Assembly: GCA_013044175.1 (NCBI GenBank)
Contig: JABEUY010000040.1
Coordinates: 1 to 34,554, forward strand
Direction of reading: 5' to 3'
DNA: 34,554 nt
Origin: Bacilli bacterium
GTDB lineage: Bacteria > Bacillota > Bacilli > Alicyclobacillales > SLC66
The position numbers and the translations under genes were made by a program. This document shows positions 7,837-15,583 of this stretch, piece by piece (within the stretch, counting starts at the first letter, position 1; each line of letters starts with the position of its first letter). The notes beneath the pieces were generated by a model. The model was not told the DNA's origin and did not search any database. It saw only the letters and a list, made by a program, of their open reading frames with translations.

Positions 7837-8454
7837 ATGTTAGGGTTGCCAAGAGCGACTGAGATCAACAAGCCGCTTCCGAAAAAGTCCTTGTTTGAAA
7901 AGTTCAAGCCGAACGCCGCCGACCGGAAATTGTTTGACGATCAGATTAACAGGCTCTCAATTGTTGCAGAAATATCACCGGAGACGGTAAGCGTTGCTGC
8001 AAGCGCAGAGGTATCGACGATCTATGTGATCGCCGTGACGATGAAAACTGCCGATTGCGACAAGAAGAACATCGCACTTCTGTCTAATCTGATTGATCAG
8101 CGAATGCTATTCGTACTGCAATACGGAGATCACGCGCGACTAGCCGTTTACCGTGCAAAAAAGGTGTTTATTTCGGAGGAAAAGCCGACAGACGATTGGC
8201 AGTTGAATCTGAGCGGACTCGACCTCAGTGTGGTATGGGAACACATCATTGCTCAAATCGCCAGCATTGATCTGGCTGGGGGAAAAGACATCGACGCTAC
8301 TATTGCCGAGAACGACCGCCGCGAAAAACTGGCCAACCAAATCGCCGCGCTTGAAAAAAAAGCGCGTGCTGAAACACAACCACGCCGGAAGTGGGACTAC
8401 GCCGAGGAAATAAAGCGACTGAAGATCGAATTAGGAGGAAATACGAATGAATAA
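7837..8454 (+). CDS. DUF4391-family protein
   Basis: This 205-residue soluble protein begins MLGLPRATEINKPLPKKSLFEKF, a beginning characteristic of DUF4391 proteins found between helicase and methyltransferase genes. A mixed alpha/beta core (IYVIAVTMKT, MLFVLQYGDHARLAVYRAKKVF) is followed by a charged coiled-coil-like C-terminus (~155-200, LANQIAALEKKARAET). The ribosome binding site GAGGTGG overlaps the end of the helicase gene, and its own last 8 bp overlap the mod gene, so the products are probably translationally coupled. No catalytic motif is evident. A role as adaptor between the helicase and the Mod/Res complex is only a guess from position. Confidence 0.75.
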   Translation: MLGLPRATEINKPLPKKSLFEKFKPNAADRKLFDDQINRLSIVAEISPETVSVAASAEVSTIYVIAVTMKTADCDKKNIALLSNLIDQRMLFVLQYGDHARLAVYRAKKVFISEEKPTDDWQLNLSGLDLSVVWEHIIAQIASIDLAGGKDIDATIAENDRREKLANQIAALEKKARAETQPRRKWDYAEEIKRLKIELGGNTNE

Positions 8455-10321
8455 TATTGAGAGGCTCACTATGCACACCCCGTCCATCACGGATGAGAAT
8501 TTCACTGCTCTTGCGAAGCTTTTCCCTAACGCTGTCACCGAAACGATCGACGAGAACGGGGAGGTCGTTCGTGCCATTGACGCGGATGTGCTGGCGCAGG
8601 AGATCAACTCACACGTCGTATCCGGCAAGGAGGAGCGCTATCAGTTCACGTGGCCGGACAAGCGCAAAAGCATACTGCTTGCCAATGCGCCGATTGCTGC
8701 CACTTTGCGCCCTTGTCGAGAGGAGAGCGTAGATTTTGACAGCACAGAGAACCTTTACATAGAGGGCGACAACCTCGATGTGCTGAAACTGCTGCGCGAA
8801 ACATACCTCAATCGCGTGAAAATGATCTATATCGATCCGCCGTATAATACGGGCAACGACTTTGTATACGAAGACGATTTTTCAGAGGATGCAATCTCGT
8901 TTTTGAGTCGTGATGGGCAATATGACGAGCAGGGCAACCGCCTCACGCCGAATTTTGATAGCAACGGGCGTTTCCACACCGATTGGCTGAATATGATGTA
9001 CCCCCGTCTGCGTGTGGCAAAAGATTTGCTGACGGATGACGGGGTAATCTTTATAAGTATTGATGACAACGAAGTGGAGAATATGCGTAAGTTGTGTAAT
9101 GAAGTTTTGGGAGATACCAATTTTATAGCTCAACTCGTTTGGGAAAGGGCGTATGCGCCTAAAAACGATGCGAAATACATCTCTAACAGCCATGATTATA
9201 TCGTCATGTATGCAAAGTCGATAAATGAATTTCAAATAGGTAGACTTCCTAGAACAGAAGAAGCAAATGCGAGATACGCAAATCCAGATAATGACCCGCG
9301 TGGGGTATGGAAACCAAGCGATATGTCAGTAAAAACATATAATCCAAACTCGGATTATACAATTATAACGCCCTCCGGTCGTGAAATAGAGCCTCCAGCA
9401 GGACGCTGCTGGAGGCTCTCAAAAAATTCCTTTTTTGAGAGGCTCAAAGACAACAGAATATGGTTCGGTCATGACGGAAATAGTGTGCCCAGTATTAAAC
9501 GATTTCTCAGTGAATTAAAGTATGATGGAATGGCACCTACATCAATATTGTTCTATAAAGAAGTGGGCCACAGCCAAGAGGGTGCCAAAGAGGTTACATC
9601 ATTGATTGAGGCAGGCGCATTTGATGGACCTAAACCTATTCGGCTTCTGAGTCGCCTATTGACACTTGCAAATCTAGACGGAAATTCCATCGTACTCGAC
9701 TTCTTCTCTGGCTCCGCAACAACCGCCCACGCAGTTATGAGGCTCAATTCGGAGGACAGTGGCAAGCGCAAATTTATCATGGTACAAATTCCCGAAGTGT
9801 GCGATGAGAAGAGCGAAGCGAGCAGGGCGGGCTACAAAAACATCTGTGAAATCGGCAAAGAGCGCATTCGCCGCGCTGGACGTAAGATCAAAGACGAAGC
9901 GGGGCTGACAGCGCAAAACCTCGACATCGGCTTCCGAGTCCTGAAGCTCGACAGTTCCAACATGAAGGATGTGTACTACAAGCCGGAGGAAATAATTCAA
10001 CCTGAACTGAACCTCGATAGTCTGTCTGATAACATCAAGCCAGACCGCACTGATGAAGATTTGTTGTTTCAAACCATGCTCGACCTCGGTATTCCGCTTT
10101 CGGCAAAAATCAAGCAAGACGGCAAATTGTTCTTCGTGAACGATAACTATTTGATTGCCTTCTTCGGCAAGGTTGACACTACTCTCATTACAGAAATTGC
10201 AAAGAAGCATCCCTATTATGCCGTGTTCAGAGACGCAAGTTTCGTCAACGATAGCGCCATGGTGAACTTTGAACAGGTTTTTGCCACCTACAGCCCATCA
10301 ACGATCAGGAGGGTGCTGTAA
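8447..10321 (+). CDS. mod: Type III-type site-specific DNA methyltransferase (Mod)
   Basis: This 624-residue protein has the beta-class order of amino-methyltransferase motifs. Catalytic DPPYNTGNDFVYEDDF lies at ~130, and the AdoMet-binding DFFSGSATTAHAV at ~417. Between them lies the variable target-recognition region with the typical PPAGRCWR...FFERLKDNRIWFG block. It should transfer a methyl group to adenine N6 (most type III enzymes) on one strand of an asymmetric site, and should specify the site for Res. The start ATG overlaps the DUF4391 stop by 8 bp and has GGAGGA just upstream; an ATG at 8471 is a less likely alternative. The stop codon is immediately followed by the res ATG. Two tandem perfect hairpins (9388-9441) lie within the recognition region. 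Confidence 0.92.
   Translation: MNNIERLTMHTPSITDENFTALAKLFPNAVTETIDENGEVVRAIDADVLAQEINSHVVSGKEERYQFTWPDKRKSILLANAPIAATLRPCREESVDFDSTENLYIEGDNLDVLKLLRETYLNRVKMIYIDPPYNTGNDFVYEDDFSEDAISFLSRDGQYDEQGNRLTPNFDSNGRFHTDWLNMMYPRLRVAKDLLTDDGVIFISIDDNEVENMRKLCNEVLGDTNFIAQLVWERAYAPKNDAKYISNSHDYIVMYAKSINEFQIGRLPRTEEANARYANPDNDPRGVWKPSDMSVKTYNPNSDYTIITPSGREIEPPAGRCWRLSKNSFFERLKDNRIWFGHDGNSVPSIKRFLSELKYDGMAPTSILFYKEVGHSQEGAKEVTSLIEAGAFDGPKPIRLLSRLLTLANLDGNSIVLDFFSGSATTAHAVMRLNSEDSGKRKFIMVQIPEVCDEKSEASRAGYKNICEIGKERIRRAGRKIKDEAGLTAQNLDIGFRVLKLDSSNMKDVYYKPEEIIQPELNLDSLSDNIKPDRTDEDLLFQTMLDLGIPLSAKIKQDGKLFFVNDNYLIAFFGKVDTTLITEIAKKHPYYAVFRDASFVNDSAMVNFEQVFATYSPSTIRRVL
9388..9441. repeat. Two back-to-back perfect hairpins inside mod
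   Basis: The first hairpin has 14-bp arms (9388-9401 and 9406-9419) around a GACG tetraloop. The second has 11-bp arms (9416-9426 and 9431-9441) around TTCC, and shares its first four bases with the end of the first hairpin. The second contains an A6/T6 pair, so first stem plus T-run on either strand resembles an intrinsic terminator. The encoded residues (EPPAGRCWRLSKNSFFERL) fit the family, so the structure coexists with coding constraint. Confidence 0.75.
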
Positions 10322-13300
10322 ATGAAGTTTCAATTCAAGATACAGCCCTTTCAGACTGAAGCCGCTGAAAGCGTTGTGAAGGTGTTCGCTGGGCAGACAA
10401 AGCATGGCGAGTCGAAGTTTCGCCGCGATGTAGGCAACCTTAAAGGGGAGCTTGATGAATTTGACTCTGAATTTGATCTAGAATTCGAGACCGCTTACCG
10501 CAACGCTGACGTGGAGCTGTCAAAAGAACAGCTTCTAAAAAATATCCGCGCAGTGCAAACCGCGAACAATATTAAGTATTCGTCGGAGCTTGCCGCTGGG
10601 CTTGGCATGGTTTCCCTTGATATTGAGATGGAAACAGGGACGGGCAAAACCTATGTCTACATCAAGACGATGTTTGAGCTTTACAAAAACTATGGGTGGG
10701 GCAAGTTCATCGTGGTCGTACCGAGTGTCGCGATCCGCGAGGGCGTAAAAAAGTCGTTTGAGATAACGCAGGAACACTTCATGGAGCTATATGGCTTGAA
10801 GGCACGGTTCTTTGTATACAATTCCTCAAACCTGCACCAGTTGGATGAGTTTTCACAGAACAGCGGCATCAACGTGATGATCATGAACACGCAGGCGTTC
10901 AACACAACGATGAACGAGGAAAAGAATGTCGAGGGTAGAAGTGGCAACGAGGCGGCGAGAATTATTTACACCAAACGCGACGAGTTTGGTTCACGCCGCC
11001 CGATTGATGTCATCAAGGCAAATCGTCCGATTATCATACTGGACGAGCCGCAGAAAATGGGCGGTGCGGCGACACAGAATGCGCTGAAAAAGAATTTTTC
11101 ACCACTGTTTTCGCTGAATTATTCGGCGACGCACAAAACCTCCCATAACCTTGTTTACGTTCTTGACGCGCTGGATGCCTTTAAGAAGAAGTTAGTCAAA
11201 AAAATTGAGGTCAAAGGTTTTGAACTGAAGAATCTGAGTGGTACGAACGGCTATATGTATCTTTCGGATATTGTTCTTGACAGGAAAAAACCGCCCCGCG
11301 CCCGTCTGGAATTTGAGGTAAGCCGTGCAGGGGGCGTGCCGAAGCGCGAAACGCATCTACTTAACGTTGGCGACAGCCTTTACACGGCATCAAAGGGATT
11401 GGAGGAATACAAGGGCGTATCCCTCGCGGAAATTGACCCGGTACGGGGTCTTGTCACGTTTACGAACGGAGAAAGTTTGCGAGCCGGAGAAGCATGCGGG
11501 AATGTGAATGAGGGCGATATTCGACGCATCCAGATTCGCGAAACCATTGCTTCTCACTTTGACAAAGAGGAAAAGCTGTTCGAACAGGGCATCAAGTGCC
11601 TTTCACTATTTTTCATCGACGAGGTGGCAAAGTACCGTCAATACGGGGATGACGGCGAGGAAATCCTCGGTGAATACGGGAGCATATTCGAAGAAGAATA
11701 CACTGCTGCGCTGAACGAACGACTGACGCTTTTTCCATCGGCCTATCAAACTTATCTGCGCGGAATTGAACCCTCCGTTACACATCGCGGCTACTTTTCC
11801 ATAGACAAAAATAAACGTTACACGGATAGCCCAATCAAGCGCGGTAGTGATTTTTCGGACGATATTACCGCGTATGACCTGATCCTCAAACACAAAGAGC
11901 TTCTGCTTTCCTTTGACCAACCGACCAGGTTCCTGTTTTCCCACTCCGCTCTTCGTGAAGGCTGGGACAACCCGAATGTGTTTCAAATATGCACGCTGAA
12001 GCATTCCGACAACACCACTACAAAGCGTCAGGAAGTGGGACGCGGACTGCGCCTTTGCGTGAACAGCATGGGCGAACGACAGGATGTGGAATCTTGCGGT
12101 GAAAGTCATGTCCATGCCTTAAATACGCTGACCGTTGTTGCAAGCGAGAGCTACGCTGGATTTGTCGCGGATTTGCAGAGTGGGATTCAGTCCGACCTTT
12201 ACGAGCGTCCAACAAAGGCAAGTGTGGACTACTTTACGGGGAAAATGGTCAGTCTCGGTGATGAAACACACACCGTCACGGCTGCGGAAGCCACGGCAAT
12301 TTATAATTATTTGGCTCGTAACTTCTATGTGGACGATGACGGTGGGATTACGGACACGTATCGCAATGCCGCTGTTGCTGGTACCCTTGCGCCTTTGAAA
12401 CCTGAGCTTGAACCACTTACGGGCAGCATTCACAAGCTGATCCAGACGATCTTTGATCCGAGTATTTTGAAGGACATGGCAGGCAACGGACACGATACAA
12501 AGGTCAAAGAGAACCCGCTCAACGAAAACTGGAAGGAATTCAAGAATCTATGGGAACGAATCAACAAGAAATATGCCTATACAGTAGAATTTGACAGCGA
12601 CGAACTCATCCAAAAGTCCATCACTACGATCAATACAGATCTACGCGTTGCTTCTTTATTTTACACGACGACGACTGGCCGGCAGGAGGGCGCGGAGTTT
12701 ATTAAGGAGCATACAGAAACAAAAAAACTCGCTCGTTCTCGGGGTGGTTTTGCCGAATATGACCTTATTGGCAAGATAGCCGAGGGTACAACACTCACGC
12801 GTCGGACGGTCACGGATGTCCTCAAGGGTATCAACCGCGAAAAACTGTGGTTATTCCGTGAAAACCCGGAGGAATTCATTGCTAAGGTTTGCCGTATCAT
12901 CAATAGTCAAAAAGCTTCTGTGGTCGTTGAACATATTACCTACGCACCGAGTGCGGAAGAGCCGTATTCGCAGGATATTTTCAATATGAGCCGCGCCTCC
13001 GATGAATACGCAAAGGCATTCAGAGCGAAGCGATCTATTCAGGATTATGTCTTTACAGACGGCTCGGCGACGGATAGCATAGAGCGGCGATTTGTCGGGG
13101 ATCTGGATGTTGCCGATGAGGTCGTGGTCTACGCAAAGCTGCCGAAAGGTCCTCGCGGTTTCTACATTCCCACACCCGTTGGCAACTACTCCCCTGACTG
13201 GGCGATTTCGTTTAAAAAGGGTGCGGTGAAGCACATTTTCTTTATTGCCGAGACAAAGGGCACGATGGACAGCCTTCAACTGCGCCCGATTGAACAGGCG

Positions 13301-13408
13301 AAGATTTCATGTGCCAAGAAGCTGTTCAACGAAATCTCCACGACAGGCGTGAAGTATCACGACGTGGACAACTACCAGAGCTTGCTGACGGTGATGGAGA
13401 CGCTATAA
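10322..13408 (+). CDS. res: Type III-type restriction subunit (Res), DEAD/DEAH helicase with PD-(D/E)XK nuclease
   Basis: This protein has 1028 residues. The SF2 motor shows METGTGKTYVYIKT (Walker A, ~105), IILDEPQKMGG (DEPQ box, ~240), NYSATH (~267), then HSALREGWDNPNVFQ (~543) and RQEVGRGLRL (motif VI, ~570). The C-terminal nuclease reads YSPDWAI...IFFIAETKG (~957-980), a PD-x(n)-ExK site. Known Res proteins use ATP to switch, diffuse along DNA and cut when two unmethylated sites in inverted repeat are found. All key residues are present, so activity is expected. It starts directly after the mod stop, with AGGAGGG inside the mod end. It is the last gene of the operon. Confidence 0.92.
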   Translation: MKFQFKIQPFQTEAAESVVKVFAGQTKHGESKFRRDVGNLKGELDEFDSEFDLEFETAYRNADVELSKEQLLKNIRAVQTANNIKYSSELAAGLGMVSLDIEMETGTGKTYVYIKTMFELYKNYGWGKFIVVVPSVAIREGVKKSFEITQEHFMELYGLKARFFVYNSSNLHQLDEFSQNSGINVMIMNTQAFNTTMNEEKNVEGRSGNEAARIIYTKRDEFGSRRPIDVIKANRPIIILDEPQKMGGAATQNALKKNFSPLFSLNYSATHKTSHNLVYVLDALDAFKKKLVKKIEVKGFELKNLSGTNGYMYLSDIVLDRKKPPRARLEFEVSRAGGVPKRETHLLNVGDSLYTASKGLEEYKGVSLAEIDPVRGLVTFTNGESLRAGEACGNVNEGDIRRIQIRETIASHFDKEEKLFEQGIKCLSLFFIDEVAKYRQYGDDGEEILGEYGSIFEEEYTAALNERLTLFPSAYQTYLRGIEPSVTHRGYFSIDKNKRYTDSPIKRGSDFSDDITAYDLILKHKELLLSFDQPTRFLFSHSALREGWDNPNVFQICTLKHSDNTTTKRQEVGRGLRLCVNSMGERQDVESCGESHVHALNTLTVVASESYAGFVADLQSGIQSDLYERPTKASVDYFTGKMVSLGDETHTVTAAEATAIYNYLARNFYVDDDGGITDTYRNAAVAGTLAPLKPELEPLTGSIHKLIQTIFDPSILKDMAGNGHDTKVKENPLNENWKEFKNLWERINKKYAYTVEFDSDELIQKSITTINTDLRVASLFYTTTTGRQEGAEFIKEHTETKKLARSRGGFAEYDLIGKIAEGTTLTRRTVTDVLKGINREKLWLFRENPEEFIAKVCRIINSQKASVVVEHITYAPSAEEPYSQDIFNMSRASDEYAKAFRAKRSIQDYVFTDGSATDSIERRFVGDLDVADEVVVYAKLPKGPRGFYIPTPVGNYSPDWAISFKKGAVKHIFFIAETKGTMDSLQLRPIEQAKISCAKKLFNEISTTGVKYHDVDNYQSLLTVMETL

Positions 13409-13466
13409 ACCCATAGATTCGGAGGGTGAAGCGGTAAACGCATGCTTCCGTTCAAAGGGTCATGTA

Positions 13467-13655
13467 ATGACTCAAGAGCCCTACGCCGACGGCTATAAGT
13501 GGGACATGACATTAAATCTTTACAGCGATTTTCCAGCTAGTGACGACTTAATCTATTTGATCAAACTTTCCGATATTTGTGCTATAATAGAGTCGCCTTA
13601 TGTTTTAGATATAAGGGTCGGAGATTGTTGTCAACTGATCCACCGAAATCCCTGA
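13467..13655 (+). CDS. Possible small protein downstream of res
   Basis: This 62-codon frame (MTQEPYADGYKWDM..., an acidic peptide) begins at ATG with AAAGGG about 6 bp upstream, 58 bp after res. I recognise no family. The strong promoter assigned to the reverse transcriptase leader lies inside its last third, which argues against it unless it belongs to the res transcript. It may be a genuine small accessory of the R-M operon or simply chance. Confidence 0.2.
   Translation: MTQEPYADGYKWDMTLNLYSDFPASDDLIYLIKLSDICAIIESPYVLDIRVGDCCQLIHRNP
13583..13588 (+). promoter_or_regulatory. Extended -10 promoter of the reverse transcriptase leader
   Basis: TGCTATAAT, a consensus -10 hexamer with the TGn extension, predicts a start near 13595. 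TTGATC at 13557-13562 lies 20 bp upstream, too far for a normal -35, but extended -10 promoters can work without one. The promoter lies ~200 bp ahead of the RT start codon, so the transcript begins with a long leader. Confidence 0.55.
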
Positions 13656-13785
13656 ACAGGATATCGTTTCAGTTGATGGGTGTCCAGTAAGCATGAACAG
13701 AATAATCCACAACGAGACCATGATTATTGAACTCCTCTCCTTGACTATCATAACATAGTCAACTATTAGGGCGAGACTTGGGTAG
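13595..13785 (+). ncRNA. Candidate structured leader/non-coding RNA upstream of the reverse transcriptase
   Basis: Several stems are readable directly. CCTTAT/ATAAGG (13596/13611) encloses a 9-nt loop. TCAACTGA/TCAGTTGA (13631/13669) has an inner ATCC/GGAT hairpin and can extend with G-U pairs. TTGACTAT/ATAGTCAA (13741/13755) has a 6-nt loop. GAGACT/AGTCTC (13773/13794) has the TTG start codon of the RT in its loop. Several defence-associated reverse transcriptases (DRT2, DRT9) and retrons carry a template or co-factor RNA exactly here. No terminator is obvious before the RT. The boundaries and the template role are inferred; it could also be a translation-control leader. Confidence 0.45.
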
Positions 13786-15219
13786 TTGGATTCAGTCTCA
13801 CAACAGAATGAATTCAAGTTGAGTTATACCTGTCAGCTTAGGGATGCTACCCCCCATGTTGACGGGTATTACGCTATTGTAGGGGGAGAGTTCGTGAGTC
13901 TTCAGGAGTGGAAGGTTAGAAACAAGTTCGGTAGAAACTATGCGCATTTTGATTCAAGGGTATCGCTGGATAGAGTATGGAAATACATCAGCAACCCAAG
14001 AACTGTGGCTCGTCATGGATTCTATCCTTTCATTCACTACACACTCTCGTTTCATAAATACAATAAGGCGATTGGTGAAAAAAAAGATAAAAAACGCGAG
14101 ATCTGCTACTCGGCACATCTCGATCGGTATATGTATCAGTATTATGCGTTCAAACTGAACCAATACTATAATCGCCGAGTGAACATTGACGGCCTTGATG
14201 ATGTTGCGATCGCGTATCGTGACAACTTGCACAAGAACAACATACATTTTGCGAAGCGGGCTATCGATTTTATAAAGGCCAATCCCGAGTGTCACGTGAT
14301 TATCGGTGATTTTACTGGTTTCTTTGATAACTTGGATCACGACTATTTGAAAGACACCATCTGTAATTTGCTCAATGTTGACAGGTTGCCGGACGATTAC
14401 TATGCAGTATATAAGAACATCACTCGTTACTCATGTTGGAACCTAGAAGACTTACTGCAATTTAACGGACTCCCAAACAATCCAAGGGGAGTTCAGGCAT
14501 TTAAGCAGTTAGACAGAGCTATCTCCCCCTCTGATTTTAGAATTCATAAAAAGAAGCTCGTAAAACCACACAAAGAAACGTTTGGGATTCCGCAAGGCTC
14601 AGCAATCAGTGCGGTTCTTTCAAATATTTATATGCTGGAGCTTGACAGGAAAATAAACCAACACGTTGCTGAGCGACAGGGTCTGTACATGAGATACAGC
14701 GATGACTTTATTGTAATTTTTCCAGGTTCAAACCTGGATGAGTTCAAGACTGATTTCTCGTTCATTACTTCGGTCATCAAGTCGATCCCCCGCTTAGAAT
14801 TGGAGCCAGACAAGACGCAGTTTTTTAAATACACGCACGGCGTGTTGTCTAATTGTAATGAGGAAATTCTCCCCAACGTGCAAAAAGGGAAAAACATGCT
14901 CAATTACCTCGGTTTCTCGTTTGACGGAAAAAAAGTCCGATTGAGGGACAAAACGATTTCAAAATATTACTACAGATTGTACCGTAAGCTAAAAACAATT
15001 GTTAAACGTAAAGGAGTCACCAAACATGGAAAACGAATTAGCTGCGCAAATGTTTACGAGAAGTACTCGATAAAGGGAGCCAACGAATCTGATAGGGGTA
15101 ACTTCATTAGCTATGTTCAGCGTGCTGAAAAGGTATTTGCAGGTGAAGACGCTATAGGTAACATCAGGAGAAGACATATGCGTCAAATAAGAAAACGGTT
15201 GAACCAAATCGAGAAGTAG
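13786..15219 (+). CDS. Stand-alone reverse transcriptase, candidate defence-associated (DRT/unknown-group type)
   Basis: This 477-residue protein carries the RT palm motifs: IIGDFTGFFDNLDH (motif A, ~173), GIPQGSAISAVLSNIYM (motif B, ~266), MRYSDDFIVIF (motif C, YSDD at ~304) and MLNYLGFSFDG (motif E region, ~373). A basic C-terminal ~100 residues (YYYRLYRKLKTIVKRKG) probably forms a thumb or RNA-binding part. It lacks the HNH/maturase domains of group II intron proteins. It lacks the SQ-type motif B of diversity-generating RTs and is longer than usual retron RTs. The setting next to R-M and Hhe-like genes suits an anti-phage RT. The start is taken as TTG at 13786; it has a weak ribosome binding site and lies in a hairpin loop. 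Subtype cannot be fixed by eye. Confidence 0.85.
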   Translation: MDSVSQQNEFKLSYTCQLRDATPHVDGYYAIVGGEFVSLQEWKVRNKFGRNYAHFDSRVSLDRVWKYISNPRTVARHGFYPFIHYTLSFHKYNKAIGEKKDKKREICYSAHLDRYMYQYYAFKLNQYYNRRVNIDGLDDVAIAYRDNLHKNNIHFAKRAIDFIKANPECHVIIGDFTGFFDNLDHDYLKDTICNLLNVDRLPDDYYAVYKNITRYSCWNLEDLLQFNGLPNNPRGVQAFKQLDRAISPSDFRIHKKKLVKPHKETFGIPQGSAISAVLSNIYMLELDRKINQHVAERQGLYMRYSDDFIVIFPGSNLDEFKTDFSFITSVIKSIPRLELEPDKTQFFKYTHGVLSNCNEEILPNVQKGKNMLNYLGFSFDGKKVRLRDKTISKYYYRLYRKLKTIVKRKGVTKHGKRISCANVYEKYSIKGANESDRGNFISYVQRAEKVFAGEDAIGNIRRRHMRQIRKRLNQIEK

Positions 15220-15583
15220 TTAACCTAGTGTGTATGGTTAAGAGTCGTGGTTTTGGACTGATACGCTTCGCCTCCACCAGCCCCCCAACCTTACATACCC
15301 CCATTTTGATCGGATGAAGAAACAGGTCGACGGTGATAGTTCCGTTCGTCCTTTGTCCCCGTCTCGAACCACGATCGAAGGAAGTCCTATCCCTCGTATT
15401 TCATGAAGAATGCGTAGACTGTCTAGCATCCGGTGTGTGAATCTTGACGGTTTTTATTGGGTGGTGTAGGTTAGGAATGAATGGACGAAATAGGGTGTCG
15501 AATCTTGCCGAATGGCGCATCAACGTGATGTAGCCTTGCTTTTCTTCAGTACGATTCGAGGATGGACAGGGGACTTGTAGGGT
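15220..15583. other. Intergenic region after the reverse transcriptase
   Basis: No convincing gene is seen in these ~360 bases. A short minus-strand frame in it contains LRILHEIRG. Its DNA shares TCATGAAGAATGCG with the integrase remnant at 3064, too short to prove a second integrase scrap. A possible promoter for the downstream giant gene is TTGACG at 15444 with TAGGTT 17 bp later. The region could hold the 3' part of an RT-associated RNA or the true end of the RT cassette. Confidence 0.35.

Noticed and set aside
13786-15219. RT as retron, diversity-generating or group II intron enzyme
   Set aside because: Longer than usual retron RTs; motif B is QGSAIS, not the SQ form of DGR RTs; no maturase or HNH region and no intron-like domain V seen downstream.
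15397-15429. Second integrase fragment or att repeat sharing TCATGAAGAATGCG with 3064
   Set aside because: Only 14 bases match and the reading frame around it does not continue as a recombinase.
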